Source: CALLPQ01 sp964392325 (GTDB lineage: Bacteria; Pseudomonadota; Alphaproteobacteria; Caulobacterales; Parvularculaceae). Taken from it: a stretch of DNA of 64,000 nt. Shown here piece by piece: positions 25,680-33,715 of the stretch. Positions within the stretch are counted from its first letter, which is position 1; each line of letters starts with the position of its first letter. Location: the NCBI GenBank assembly GCA_964392325.1, contig CAYMPJ010000001.1:186001-250000 (forward strand). The letters run 5' to 3'. The notes under the pieces are model-generated. The model did not search any database. It had not been told where the DNA came from and saw only the letters and a program-made list of their open reading frames with translations. Both the position numbers and the translations under genes were made by a program.

Positions 25680-27020
25680 TTATCCCATGACCCATTGATG
25701 GGCGGCTATTGCTGCCTGCTTACCGTCTTCGACTGCCTGCACTGTTAAATCTTCTCCGGTTGCAACACAATCACCGCCAGCATAAATACCCGACAAAGAT
25801 GTCTCATAACTATCGTTAACTGAAATCTTATTGCCGCGCATTTCCAACGCCGAGAGCGCTGGACATTCATACAATTGGCCAATCGCTTTTAAAACCATGT
25901 CAGCCGGGATTGCGATCTGTTCTTTTGTCACCTCCAACTTACCATCTACCAGTTTTGTACGGGCAAAATGTGCAATCTTTACCCGGGAATGCTCGTCCCC
26001 TTCAAAGGAATGAGGCGCTGCCCATGGAATAATCCTGACCCCATTGGCCGTCGCTAATTCGCACTCCCAACCCGTTGCGCTCATATCTTCATGGCCGCGA
26101 CGATAGACAAGGGTGACATTCTTTGAGCCAAGACATCGCGCCTGCACCGCAGCATCAATCGCCGTATTGCCGCCGCCAATCACCATCACATTATCCCCAA
26201 CATTCACAGCTGATTTTATTTCCGCCTGTCGCAATTGCGCAATGAAGTCTGTAGCATTTTGAATACCTTTAAGATCAGCACCAGCAATATCGAGACTTCT
26301 ATTATCGCCAAGACCAACACCGATAAACACACCATCAAATTCAGATTGTAATTTTTCAAGGGTGAGCTCATCGCCCAAGGCTTGATCATATGCGATTTCA
26401 ATACCGCCAATAGCGAGTAAAAACTCTGTTTCCCGGCGAGCAAAATCGTCAGCCATTTTATATTCGGCCAGACCATACTCATTCAGGCCGCCAGGTTTTG
26501 ATTTGGCTTCAAAAATTTTGACATCATGCCCAAACATCGCGGCCCGATGGGCAAATGAGAGCCCGGCTGGTCCGGCACCGATAACGGCAAAGGTTTTACC
26601 CGTTTTAGCTTCCCGCTCAAATGGATGCTTTTCATCTTTCGCCATCAAAGCATCAACAGCATAGCGTTGTAACTCACCAATTTTTACGGGCGCACCATGT
26701 GTGTGGTGAACAACGCAAACTTGCTCACACAATTCTTCTGTTGGGCACGCCCGCGCGCAAGTTCCCCCCATAATATTTTCCGAGAGAATTGTAATGGCCG
26801 CATCTTCGGGTTTTTCGGTTTGGATTTGTTTTATGAATTTTGGGATATCAATCGCTGTTGGACAAGCGGTTTGACAGGGCGCTTCATAACAATAGAGGCA
26901 CTTAGCAGCTTCTATGATCGCATTTGAATTATCGAGGCGCGGATGTAAATCAGCAAAATTCGCTTCAACACTCTGGCTATCTATCTCTTGCCCGAAAGAA
27001 GATGTTTTGAAAATTTTCAT
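25680..27020 (-). CDS. preT: NAD-dependent dihydropyrimidine dehydrogenase subunit PreT
   Basis: 446 aa electron-input subunit, equivalent to the N-terminal half of mammalian DPD. N-terminal Cys residues at 41, 44, 49, 53 and 88, 92, 98, 102 would bind two 4Fe-4S clusters. FAD site AVIGAGPAGLSFAHRA begins near 146; NAD(P)H site VMVIGGGNTAIDAA is near 284. It passes electrons from NAD(P)H to PreA. ATG 27020 is preferred over an adjacent TTG. Only 6 bp separate it from the end of preA, so they are co-translated or tightly coupled. Confidence 0.95.
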   Translation of the reverse strand: MKIFKTSSFGQEIDSQSVEANFADLHPRLDNSNAIIEAAKCLYCYEAPCQTACPTAIDIPKFIKQIQTEKPEDAAITILSENIMGGTCARACPTEELCEQVCVVHHTHGAPVKIGELQRYAVDALMAKDEKHPFEREAKTGKTFAVIGAGPAGLSFAHRAAMFGHDVKIFEAKSKPGGLNEYGLAEYKMADDFARRETEFLLAIGGIEIAYDQALGDELTLEKLQSEFDGVFIGVGLGDNRSLDIAGADLKGIQNATDFIAQLRQAEIKSAVNVGDNVMVIGGGNTAIDAAVQARCLGSKNVTLVYRRGHEDMSATGWECELATANGVRIIPWAAPHSFEGDEHSRVKIAHFARTKLVDGKLEVTKEQIAIPADMVLKAIGQLYECPALSALEMRGNKISVNDSYETSLSGIYAGGDCVATGEDLTVQAVEDGKQAAIAAHQWVMG

Positions 27021-27026
27021 CAAAAT

Positions 27027-28334
27027 TTACTCGGCCTGACCAGCATTCATCGGATTCGATGGATGCGAATTCCAATCAAGAATATCATTCGATATCTTTT
27101 TCTTCGTACGAAGATCAGTTCCTTCGACTATTTGCTCCATAGTAATGCATTCTTCTACAGGACAAACACTCACACACAAATTGCATCCCACACATTCCTC
27201 GTCAATGACTTCAAAATGGCGATTCCCGTCTTTTACAGCCGTGATAGCCTGATGGGATGTATCCTCGCAGGCAATATAGCACCGTCCACATTTAATGCAG
27301 GCATCCTGATCAATTACAGCCTTTGCGATATAATTAAGATTTAAATATTGCCAGTCCGTGACATTGGGAACTGCCCGTCCGGTGACTTCTTCTATGGAAG
27401 AGTAACCTGCTTCATCCATCCAGCTTGATAGTCCCTGCGCCATTTCACGAACGATCCGAAAGCCGTAAACCATTGCTGCTGTGCAAACTTGTACATTGCC
27501 TGCACCAAGCGCCAAAAATTCAGCTGCATCGCGCCATGTCTCAATACCACCAATTCCTGAAATTGGCATCCCCGCTGTCTCCGGGTCTCGCGCAATTTCC
27601 GCAACCATATTCATGGCAATCGGCTTTACCGCAGGGCCGCAATAGCCCCCATGAGTACCTTTGCCTCCAACCGTTGGTTCTGGGGCCATCTGGTCCAAAT
27701 CCACTCTGATAATCGAGTTGATGGTGTTAATCAGCGATACCGCATCTGCCCCGCCAGCTTTTGCGGCTCTTGCAGGGTAGCGCACATCGGTTATGTTTGG
27801 GGTCAATTTTACGATGACGGGCATTCGCGTATATTGCTTACACCAACGTGTAACCATCTCGATATATTCTGGAACCTGTCCGACGGCCGAGCCCATGCCA
27901 CGTTCTGACATGCCATGAGGGCACCCAAAATTTAACTCAATACCATCAGCGCCCGTATCTTCGACAAGAGGCAAAATATCTCTCCAGGATTGTTCTTCAC
28001 ACGGAACCATTAAAGACACAACCATGGCACGGTCAGGCCAATCGCGTTTTACCTTTTTGATTTCTTGCAAATTTACATTTAGCGGGCGATCCGAGATCAA
28101 TTCAATATTGTTAAAACCGATCAGGCGGCGGTCATGGCCATGTAGTGCCCCGTAGCGCGGGCCATTGACATTAACGATTGGCGGATCTTCGCCAAGCGTT
28201 TTCCAGACGACCCCGCCCCATCCCTCTTTGAAGGCGCGTACCACATTATAGTCTTTGTCAGTAGGCGGCGCAGAAGCTAGCCAGAAGGGATTTGGTGATT
28301 TTATCCCAACAAAGTTAGATCTTAAATCAGCCAT
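27027..28334 (-). CDS. preA: NAD-dependent dihydropyrimidine dehydrogenase subunit PreA
   Basis: 435 aa catalytic subunit with a dihydroorotate-dehydrogenase-like FMN barrel and a C-terminal ferredoxin domain. The active-site Cys138 is in LNFGCPHGMSERGMG, the general acid for pyrimidine reduction. Two CxxCxxCxxxC motifs, Cys346/349/352/356 and Cys381/384/387/391, bind 4Fe-4S clusters. With PreT it reduces uracil and thymine to the 5,6-dihydro forms. First gene of an ~8.1 kb minus-strand operon ending at 20279. A 500-bp gap with operator-like repeats lies upstream. Confidence 0.96.
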   Translation of the reverse strand: MADLRSNFVGIKSPNPFWLASAPPTDKDYNVVRAFKEGWGGVVWKTLGEDPPIVNVNGPRYGALHGHDRRLIGFNNIELISDRPLNVNLQEIKKVKRDWPDRAMVVSLMVPCEEQSWRDILPLVEDTGADGIELNFGCPHGMSERGMGSAVGQVPEYIEMVTRWCKQYTRMPVIVKLTPNITDVRYPARAAKAGGADAVSLINTINSIIRVDLDQMAPEPTVGGKGTHGGYCGPAVKPIAMNMVAEIARDPETAGMPISGIGGIETWRDAAEFLALGAGNVQVCTAAMVYGFRIVREMAQGLSSWMDEAGYSSIEEVTGRAVPNVTDWQYLNLNYIAKAVIDQDACIKCGRCYIACEDTSHQAITAVKDGNRHFEVIDEECVGCNLCVSVCPVEECITMEQIVEGTDLRTKKKISNDILDWNSHPSNPMNAGQAE

Positions 28335-28837
28335 TCATTCACCATTGCGCTTAACTTATTGTGCGTAGCTTTGTGTATAGGAACATTTCCACCCAAATAC
28401 TATATCTACAGGGGTTGCGCTATTATGTGTTCATCTACATGTTTATGTCCGCCGCGACGTTAGTCTAAATTGTTAGATTTAGTACGCTATTTTTTATAAC
28501 ACCCCTTACTCGCTCCATAACTTTGGAAAAGTCAGCCTAACAGTTTTTTATCATTCGGTCAATTTTAAGCAAGGTACGCATCTGGATATTACAAACCAAG
28601 CATCGATAACACCTGCAGCCGCCAGATAGATATCTGAAATCAATTCGACGGACACGCTTTGATAACCCTGTATAGGCAGGGCAGCCCATGACGCTTTTGC
28701 CAATGACTGCACGTCAATTATTTTATTCATTGATCAAATTTGTTTCTTCCTTACTGTAACTTGTACTAATGCGTAGGTTGTAATACTGCGTATTAAGCAA
28801 CAAGCCGAAATGGCATTTTCGCAATAAAGAGAATTTT
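28335..28837. promoter_or_regulatory. Divergent regulatory region between preA and the aminotransferase gene
   Basis: This 503-bp gap must hold the promoters for both arms of the pyrimidine locus. Visible elements: an inverted repeat TCTAA-4-TTAGA at 28464-28477, two direct ATCTACA repeats at 28404-28410 and 28433-28439 (29 bp apart), and a possible 59-codon leftward gene at 28551-28730. No regulator gene is present in or beside the cluster. The repeats are candidate operators only. Confidence 0.45.
28551..28730 (-). CDS. Possible small protein or gene remnant of 59 aa
   Basis: Open frame from ATG 28730 to TGA 28551-28553, beginning MNKIIDVQSLAKASWAAL. The composition is protein-like, with an amphipathic/hydrophobic stretch (VELISDIYLAAAGVIDAWFVI) and two Cys near the end. 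A purine-rich AAGGAAG lies upstream but about 14 bp from the ATG, further than ideal. I recognise no family. It could be a genuine small protein, the N-terminal piece of a decayed gene, or chance. The position between divergent arms of the pyrimidine locus is where a regulator might once have been. Confidence 0.3.
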   Translation of the reverse strand: MNKIIDVQSLAKASWAALPIQGYQSVSVELISDIYLAAAGVIDAWFVISRCVPCLKLTE

Positions 28838-30133
28838 ATGTTGAGAAACAGCGATTTATTCACACGTCAGAAAGCCGTTTTACCCAATTGGGCGCCGGTC
28901 TATTACGAAAACCCCATTGAACTTGTACGCGGTGAAGGCTGCCGGGTGTGGGACCGGGAAGACAATGAATATATCGATTTTTTTGGCGGCATCCTAACCA
29001 CTATGGCGGGTTATAATATTCCCGAGATCGTAGATGCCATCAAAGATCAGGCCGGTAAGATGATTCACTCATCAACCCTCTATCTGATAGAGGCTCAAAT
29101 CGAGTTGGCCGAGAAAATTGCCGAGCTTTCAGGAATTGAAGATGCCAAAGTGTTTTTTGTCAATTCCGGTAGCGAAGCCAATGACGCGGCCTTGATGATT
29201 GCAACCGCCTATCGGCGCTCTAATCAGATTTTAGCCATGCGCCACAGCTATCATGGGCGCTCTTTTGCAACCGTTCCTGTTACCGGTCAAAAAAGCTGGT
29301 CACCCTCTTCTCTTTCCCCTTTTGCAGTTCATTATATTCACGGTTCCTACCGTTATCGCAGTCCCTTTAAAGACATGTCCGATGCCGATTACACAAAGGC
29401 ATGTGTAGAGGATCTTGATAATATGCTGGCGGTTGCGACGAGCGGTGATGTGGCATGCCTAATCGCAGAGCCGATACTTGGAGTGGGTGGTTTTTCTGCG
29501 CCCCCTGACGGATTTTTCGGGTCGATAAAAGAACGCCTCGACCAAGATGGTATTTTATTTATCAGTGACGAAGTGCAAACCGGCTGGGGGCGCACCGGCG
29601 AACATTTCTGGGGGTATCAAGCGCACTCGATTACACCAGACATTATCACTTTCGCGAAAGGGATTGGCAATGGCCTACCCATGGGCGGCGTGATCGCCAG
29701 CGCGAAAATCATGGATTGTTTTAACGCCGTTTCTATCTCGACATTTGGTGGCAATCCACTGGTATCGCGGGGCGCACTCGCAACATTGAATTATGTGGTT
29801 GATCATAACCTTCAGGAAAATGCCCATCGCCAAGGTGCACTTATGCGCGACAGGCTTAATAAACTCCGTGAAAAATATGAGTTTATCGGCGAAGTACGCG
29901 GCAAAGGCTTGGCGCTGGCAATAGAAATTGTAAAAAGTAAAACCGATATTACTCCAGACCCGGCAAAAACCGTTTCCATTCTCGAGGCTTCTAAAGCCTC
30001 AAAACTATTGGTTGGCAAAGGCGGATTTTATGGCAATGTCATTCGCTTTGCACCGCCCATGAGTATCTCAAAAGATGAAATGAATGAAGGTCTCGACCGT
30101 CTGGAAAGTGCGTTTGCCAATATTAATGGCTAA
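28838..30133 (+). CDS. Class III aminotransferase, probable beta-alanine/3-aminoisobutyrate transaminase
   Basis: 431 aa PLP-dependent enzyme of the AGXT2-like branch. Phosphate-binding NSGSEAND (109-116), Asp244 in ISDEVQTGWGRTG, and the PLP lysine Lys274 in TFAKGIGNGLPMG. It would move the amino group of beta-alanine or 3-aminoisobutyrate to pyruvate or glyoxylate, giving malonate or methylmalonate semialdehyde for MmsA. It is divergent from preA and supplies the one step missing from that operon. AGAGA before the ATG is a fair ribosome site. The precise amino donor/acceptor is inferred. Confidence 0.88.
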   Translation: MLRNSDLFTRQKAVLPNWAPVYYENPIELVRGEGCRVWDREDNEYIDFFGGILTTMAGYNIPEIVDAIKDQAGKMIHSSTLYLIEAQIELAEKIAELSGIEDAKVFFVNSGSEANDAALMIATAYRRSNQILAMRHSYHGRSFATVPVTGQKSWSPSSLSPFAVHYIHGSYRYRSPFKDMSDADYTKACVEDLDNMLAVATSGDVACLIAEPILGVGGFSAPPDGFFGSIKERLDQDGILFISDEVQTGWGRTGEHFWGYQAHSITPDIITFAKGIGNGLPMGGVIASAKIMDCFNAVSISTFGGNPLVSRGALATLNYVVDHNLQENAHRQGALMRDRLNKLREKYEFIGEVRGKGLALAIEIVKSKTDITPDPAKTVSILEASKASKLLVGKGGFYGNVIRFAPPMSISKDEMNEGLDRLESAFANING

Positions 30134-30250
30134 CGTTTGTGTTTTTAAACAATCGAGGAAAGCGAACTGTAGCGCAGCATTGCTTGCCGCCTGCATGGCT
30201 TTTATCATTGATCAATCTAATCCACACAAATCCAACCCACTGGGTCAAAA

Positions 30251-30898
30251 ATGACTGACGCTAAGCTTGCAGAAATTGACGTATTCTTTTCTTTCAGAAG
30301 CCCATTTTCCTATCTGGCAACACCAGGAATGATTAATCTTGGTAGGGATTATAAAGTCAACCTCAATCTTCGAGCCGTTCTCCCCCTTGCCATACGGGAA
30401 CCCAATTTTTTCAGCCCCGATAACCTAAAGCGTGCCCGCTATATCATGATCGATTTCCCGCGCCGCGCTGATTTTCTTGGCATGAAGAAAAATTGGCCAA
30501 ACCCGGACCCTATCGTACAGGATTTAGCGACGTTAAAAATTGCTTCAGAACAACCCTATATCCATCGCCTTACGCGATTAGGGATCGAAGCACAAAGACG
30601 CGGACAGGGTATAGAGTTTGCTTACGAAGTCTCGCATCTCTTATTTGGCGGCACCATAGATTGGGATAAGGAAGACCATTTAGCCAAAGCGAGCGAACGC
30701 GCCGGGCTTGATCTCGAGGCCATGGAAAGCGTGCTCGATGACAGCCATGATCAGGATATTGAAAAAAATCAAAAAGCCTTGGAAGCTGCGAACCATTGGG
30801 GCGTTCCTACATTCGTTTTTGAGGGGGAACCTTTCTTTGGGGAAGATCGTATTGATACTCTTCGCTGGCGCCTGGATCAAAAAGGAATAAAGCGGTAG
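30251..30898 (+). CDS. DsbA-fold 2-hydroxychromene-2-carboxylate isomerase-like / kappa-class GST protein
   Basis: 215 aa thioredoxin-fold protein with inserted helical domain. The N-terminus IDVFFSFRSPFSYLA (9-23) has the Ser-Pro-Phe-Ser segment that binds glutathione in HCCA isomerases, and no CxxC, so it is not an oxidase. The C-terminal GVPTFVFEGEPFFGEDRIDTLRW is the classic cis-Pro and substrate loop. True HCCA isomerases act in naphthalene degradation; no such genes lie here, so a general glutathione-dependent role is likelier. 117 bp after the aminotransferase. Confidence 0.82.
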   Translation: MTDAKLAEIDVFFSFRSPFSYLATPGMINLGRDYKVNLNLRAVLPLAIREPNFFSPDNLKRARYIMIDFPRRADFLGMKKNWPNPDPIVQDLATLKIASEQPYIHRLTRLGIEAQRRGQGIEFAYEVSHLLFGGTIDWDKEDHLAKASERAGLDLEAMESVLDDSHDQDIEKNQKALEAANHWGVPTFVFEGEPFFGEDRIDTLRWRLDQKGIKR

Positions 30899-31005
30899 AG
30901 AGGCGGAAGGAAAAATTCTGCACAATTACTGCTAGCTTTATAGCTTCACCGTTTGAAACGGGATCACTCCCCTTAATCAACCACTCTCATTTGATATAAA
31001 AAAAA

Positions 31006-31036
31006 GCAGCGCCGCCTTACGAAAAGGCGGCGCTGC
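31006..31036 (-). terminator. Very strong hairpin 1, minus-strand terminator or sRNA 3' end
   Basis: Perfect 13-bp stem GCAGCGCCGCCTT (31006-31018) / AAGGCGGCGCTGC (31024-31036), 5-nt loop. An A8 run at 30998-31005 becomes U8 directly after the stem when read on the minus strand, making a textbook intrinsic terminator. No protein gene on that strand ends nearby, so an untranslated minus-strand RNA may end here. Confidence 0.7.
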
Positions 31037-31043
31037 CCGGGAT

Positions 31044-31077
31044 ATCGTCGGCGGGGGAGATGCCGACGATTCTTTTT
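31044..31077 (+). terminator. Hairpin 2, plus-strand terminator
   Basis: Perfect 9-bp stem ATCGTCGGC (31044-31052) / GCCGACGAT (31062-31070), 9-nt loop GGGGGAGAT, then TCTTTTTG. On the plus strand it could end the transcript from the aminotransferase and isomerase genes. On the minus strand its loop reads ATCTCCCCC, resembling an anti-Shine-Dalgarno loop. Confidence 0.65.
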
Positions 31078-31558
31078 GTGAAAGACATTATCCTTATGCG
31101 GATAGGTTTCACGAAACTATCTGTATTTTAGTCAAGGTTAAATCTACATCTTAAGATATTTCTACAGCATGATCTGAATTTAACCAAATCTTACCTTATC
31201 AAAGCTCAATATAAAACTCTGATCAAAAATACCTCTAATATTGCGCTTTAAAATATGATCAGCAAATGCCCTTGCTTTTCACCCTGACTAAAACGACCTA
31301 ATCTCAGTTACACAAACCCGCTGAGTCAGTCAAGCGCCAGACCTATTTTATAAGTTATTTTCTGGGGGCCCCGGGCTCTGGTAAAGCCATATTCATCGCA
31401 AAAAATGCTTTCAAAAAGATAGATCTCCATCAGTGTAATTTATGCAAACTGACAGCTTTACGTTTTTCGATGGCCAAAAAGTGTTGGTTAATATATTACA
31501 CCAAATTCAACACCCCACTGCTCCCGCTCCACTCGAGGAGCCTTTATCTTGAGATATC

Positions 31559-32989
31559 ATGGCGAATATAGCACAAAGCATTAACAATGCCGTTGAACCT
31601 GCCAGTGTTGCGATCAGCAACATCATTTTCTATAAAATCACCTTATTCGATGTTGCCATACCCGTTGTGGTCTTATGGCTAATATTAGCGGCTCTTATAC
31701 TGACTGTTTCCCTACGGTTTATAAATATACGCAGCTTCGGCCATGCTTGGCATTTAACCTTTCATAGAGAGCCAACGAACCCAAATACAAAAGGGGAGAT
31801 TTCTCACTTTCAGGCCCTTACCTCTGCCCTATCGGGAACGGTTGGACTGGGCAATATTGCATCTGTCCCTATTGCGATCGTTCTTGGCGGGCCTGGCGCT
31901 TTATTCTGGATGGTCCTTGCCGGGATACTCGGCATGAGTTCGAAATTTGCTGAATGTGCACTAGCGGTAAAATATCGCCGTACCGATCAAGATGGCCGAG
32001 TGCATGGTGGTCCTATGTATTATATAGAGGATATCGTTACCAAACGTGCAGGTAAACTACACGCCGGTTTTGGAAAGGGCCTTGGAAAATTTAGCGCTAT
32101 CTTTTTTGCCGTTATGACAATGGGGGCTTCGATCAGCGTCTTTCAGGTCAACCAAGCTCATTCTCTTTTTGCAGATGTTACAGGGCATTCAATACCGCTC
32201 ACTTTTGGAATTATCATGGCAAGCGGCGTGGCTATCGTGATCGTGAGCGGCATTAAGACAATTGGCCGGGTTACCTCAATTCTGGTTCCCCTTATGGGTG
32301 CGATCTATCTTAGCGCAGGCCTAACCATCATCTTTGCCAATATTTCAGCAGTACCCGGCGCAATATTGCTCATTTTGAAAGGCGCGTTCGGACTAGAGGC
32401 TGCTGGCGGCGGCTTGGTGGGCGCGCTTATAATTGGCATTCAAAGGGCAACCTATTCGAGCGAGGCGGGCGTAGGGTCGGCTGCGATTGCCCATGCTGCT
32501 GTGTGCACCGATAATCCTCTCACGGAGGGCTATGTGGCTCTATTGGAACCTTTTATTGATACAGTCGTTATTTGCACTGTTACCGCATTGGTGATCATCG
32601 TAACGGGGGTATATGAACCCTTTGTCGGTCAGGATAATTTACAAGGGATTGTTATGACGTCGGCCGCTTTTGAATCCATGTTCAGCTGGTATCCGGTTAT
32701 TTTGTTGATTTCCGTAATCCTGTTTGCGTTCTCGACGCTTATCGCCTGGGCCTATTACGGCGCAGAAGCAGCCGCTTATTTGTTCGGCACCACCAAGCAC
32801 GTTGACATCATTTTCAAATTATTACTTTGCCTTGCTCTATCCACAGGCGCGGCTATCCAGCTTTCAGCCATTGTCAATTTTATTGACGCCATGCTGTTTG
32901 GCATGTGCATCCCCAATATCATTGCGTTGTATTTATTGCTTCCCGAGCTCAAGAGCGATGTACGCGCCTATGAGGCGGCAAGAAAATAG
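31559..32989 (+). CDS. Alanine/glycine:cation symporter (AGCS family)
   Basis: 476 aa sodium- or proton-coupled amino acid carrier with about 11 membrane helices. Family signatures: GTVGLGNIASVPIAI, the conserved PMYYIEDIV segment and RATYSSEAGVGSAAIAHAA. AGCS members import D/L-alanine or glycine. Given the neighbouring beta-amino-acid metabolism, beta-alanine transport is a possibility, but nothing in the sequence proves it. Ends 44 bp from the convergent hup gene. Confidence 0.92.
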   Translation: MANIAQSINNAVEPASVAISNIIFYKITLFDVAIPVVVLWLILAALILTVSLRFINIRSFGHAWHLTFHREPTNPNTKGEISHFQALTSALSGTVGLGNIASVPIAIVLGGPGALFWMVLAGILGMSSKFAECALAVKYRRTDQDGRVHGGPMYYIEDIVTKRAGKLHAGFGKGLGKFSAIFFAVMTMGASISVFQVNQAHSLFADVTGHSIPLTFGIIMASGVAIVIVSGIKTIGRVTSILVPLMGAIYLSAGLTIIFANISAVPGAILLILKGAFGLEAAGGGLVGALIIGIQRATYSSEAGVGSAAIAHAAVCTDNPLTEGYVALLEPFIDTVVICTVTALVIIVTGVYEPFVGQDNLQGIVMTSAAFESMFSWYPVILLISVILFAFSTLIAWAYYGAEAAAYLFGTTKHVDIIFKLLLCLALSTGAAIQLSAIVNFIDAMLFGMCIPNIIALYLLLPELKSDVRAYEAARK

Positions 32990-33033
32990 CAGTAGCGGGC
33001 CATCCCGGCCCACCATTGCAAAATGACGTACGT

Positions 33034-33306
33034 TTAATTCAAAGCGTCTTTTAGGCCTTTACCGGCAGTAAATTTTGGCTGCATGCTGGCTTTAATCTGA
33101 ATGGTTTCACCAGTGCGCGGATTGCGCCCTTCACGGGCTTCACGTTTTTTTGCTGAAAATGTGCCAAAGCCCACTAACCGCACATCATCCCCTTTTCTCA
33201 AAGCTTCCGTAATCGCATCAAACACAGCGTCTACCGCACGGCCCGCTTCAGCTTTGTTCATGTCTGCAAAATCTGCGACGCGGTCGATAAATTCATTTTT
33301 ATTCAT
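33034..33306 (-). CDS. hup: HU family DNA-binding protein
   Basis: 90 aa histone-like protein that bends and compacts DNA as a dimer. MNKNEFIDRVADFADMNKAEA forms the helical body; VRLVGFGTFSAKKREAREGRNPRTGE is the HU strand and the minor-groove arm with the Asn-Pro tip. AAGGTGAGAAC before the ATG is a good ribosome site. It lies 409 bp downstream of lon on the same strand, the usual lon-hup order of alphaproteobacteria. Confidence 0.96.
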   Translation of the reverse strand: MNKNEFIDRVADFADMNKAEAGRAVDAVFDAITEALRKGDDVRLVGFGTFSAKKREAREGRNPRTGETIQIKASMQPKFTAGKGLKDALN

Positions 33307-33715
33307 GTTCTCACCTTAAGGTTGGCTAGTTTTCAGCGTGCCAGCATCATGCCTTACGCTGTTTAGTAATTATGGCGTGTACGCAGTGCTTGATGTAAGC
33401 CCCTCAGGCACAAAAAGCGCAACAATCTTTCAAAATAGGCTTAACTCATTGAAAAATATAAACAATATATTTCTATAGTACAAGCACTGCAATCAGCAAA
33501 ATATGCGTATTTGCAGCGCAACATTCCTCAAAATGCGCTATTTCTTGTCCTGCGATTCGTTTTTGAGGCCAGTCTTTCTAAAAATTAGCGCTCCAGCCAA
33601 AGCAATTTCACGCTTCACCCCTAACGGATAATGTCGCTAAACACCCTATATTCCCACGCTGATTATGCCGATCAATCTTTGCGGAAGACTTTTTAACCGC
33701 CTACCGCAAGTCACA
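33307..33715. other. 409-bp lon-hup intergenic region
   Basis: Contains the likely hup promoter at 33472-33499 and no clear strong terminator for lon. No tRNA or other gene is visible. Confidence 0.4.
33472..33499 (-). promoter_or_regulatory. Candidate hup promoter
   Basis: Minus strand: -35 TTGCTG (33499-33494), 16-bp spacer, -10 TATAGA (33477-33472). It would give a long leader of about 160 nt before the hup ATG. Read by eye only. Confidence 0.35.

Larger units (their letters stand above)
30899..31558. other. 660-bp intergenic region with a double-hairpin element
   Basis: The longest non-coding stretch in the window. It contains two adjacent perfect hairpins (31006-31036 and 31044-31070) flanked by an A-run on the left and a T-run on the right. 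The remainder to the symporter ATG at 31559 is AT-rich with no convincing gene. Confidence 0.5.
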
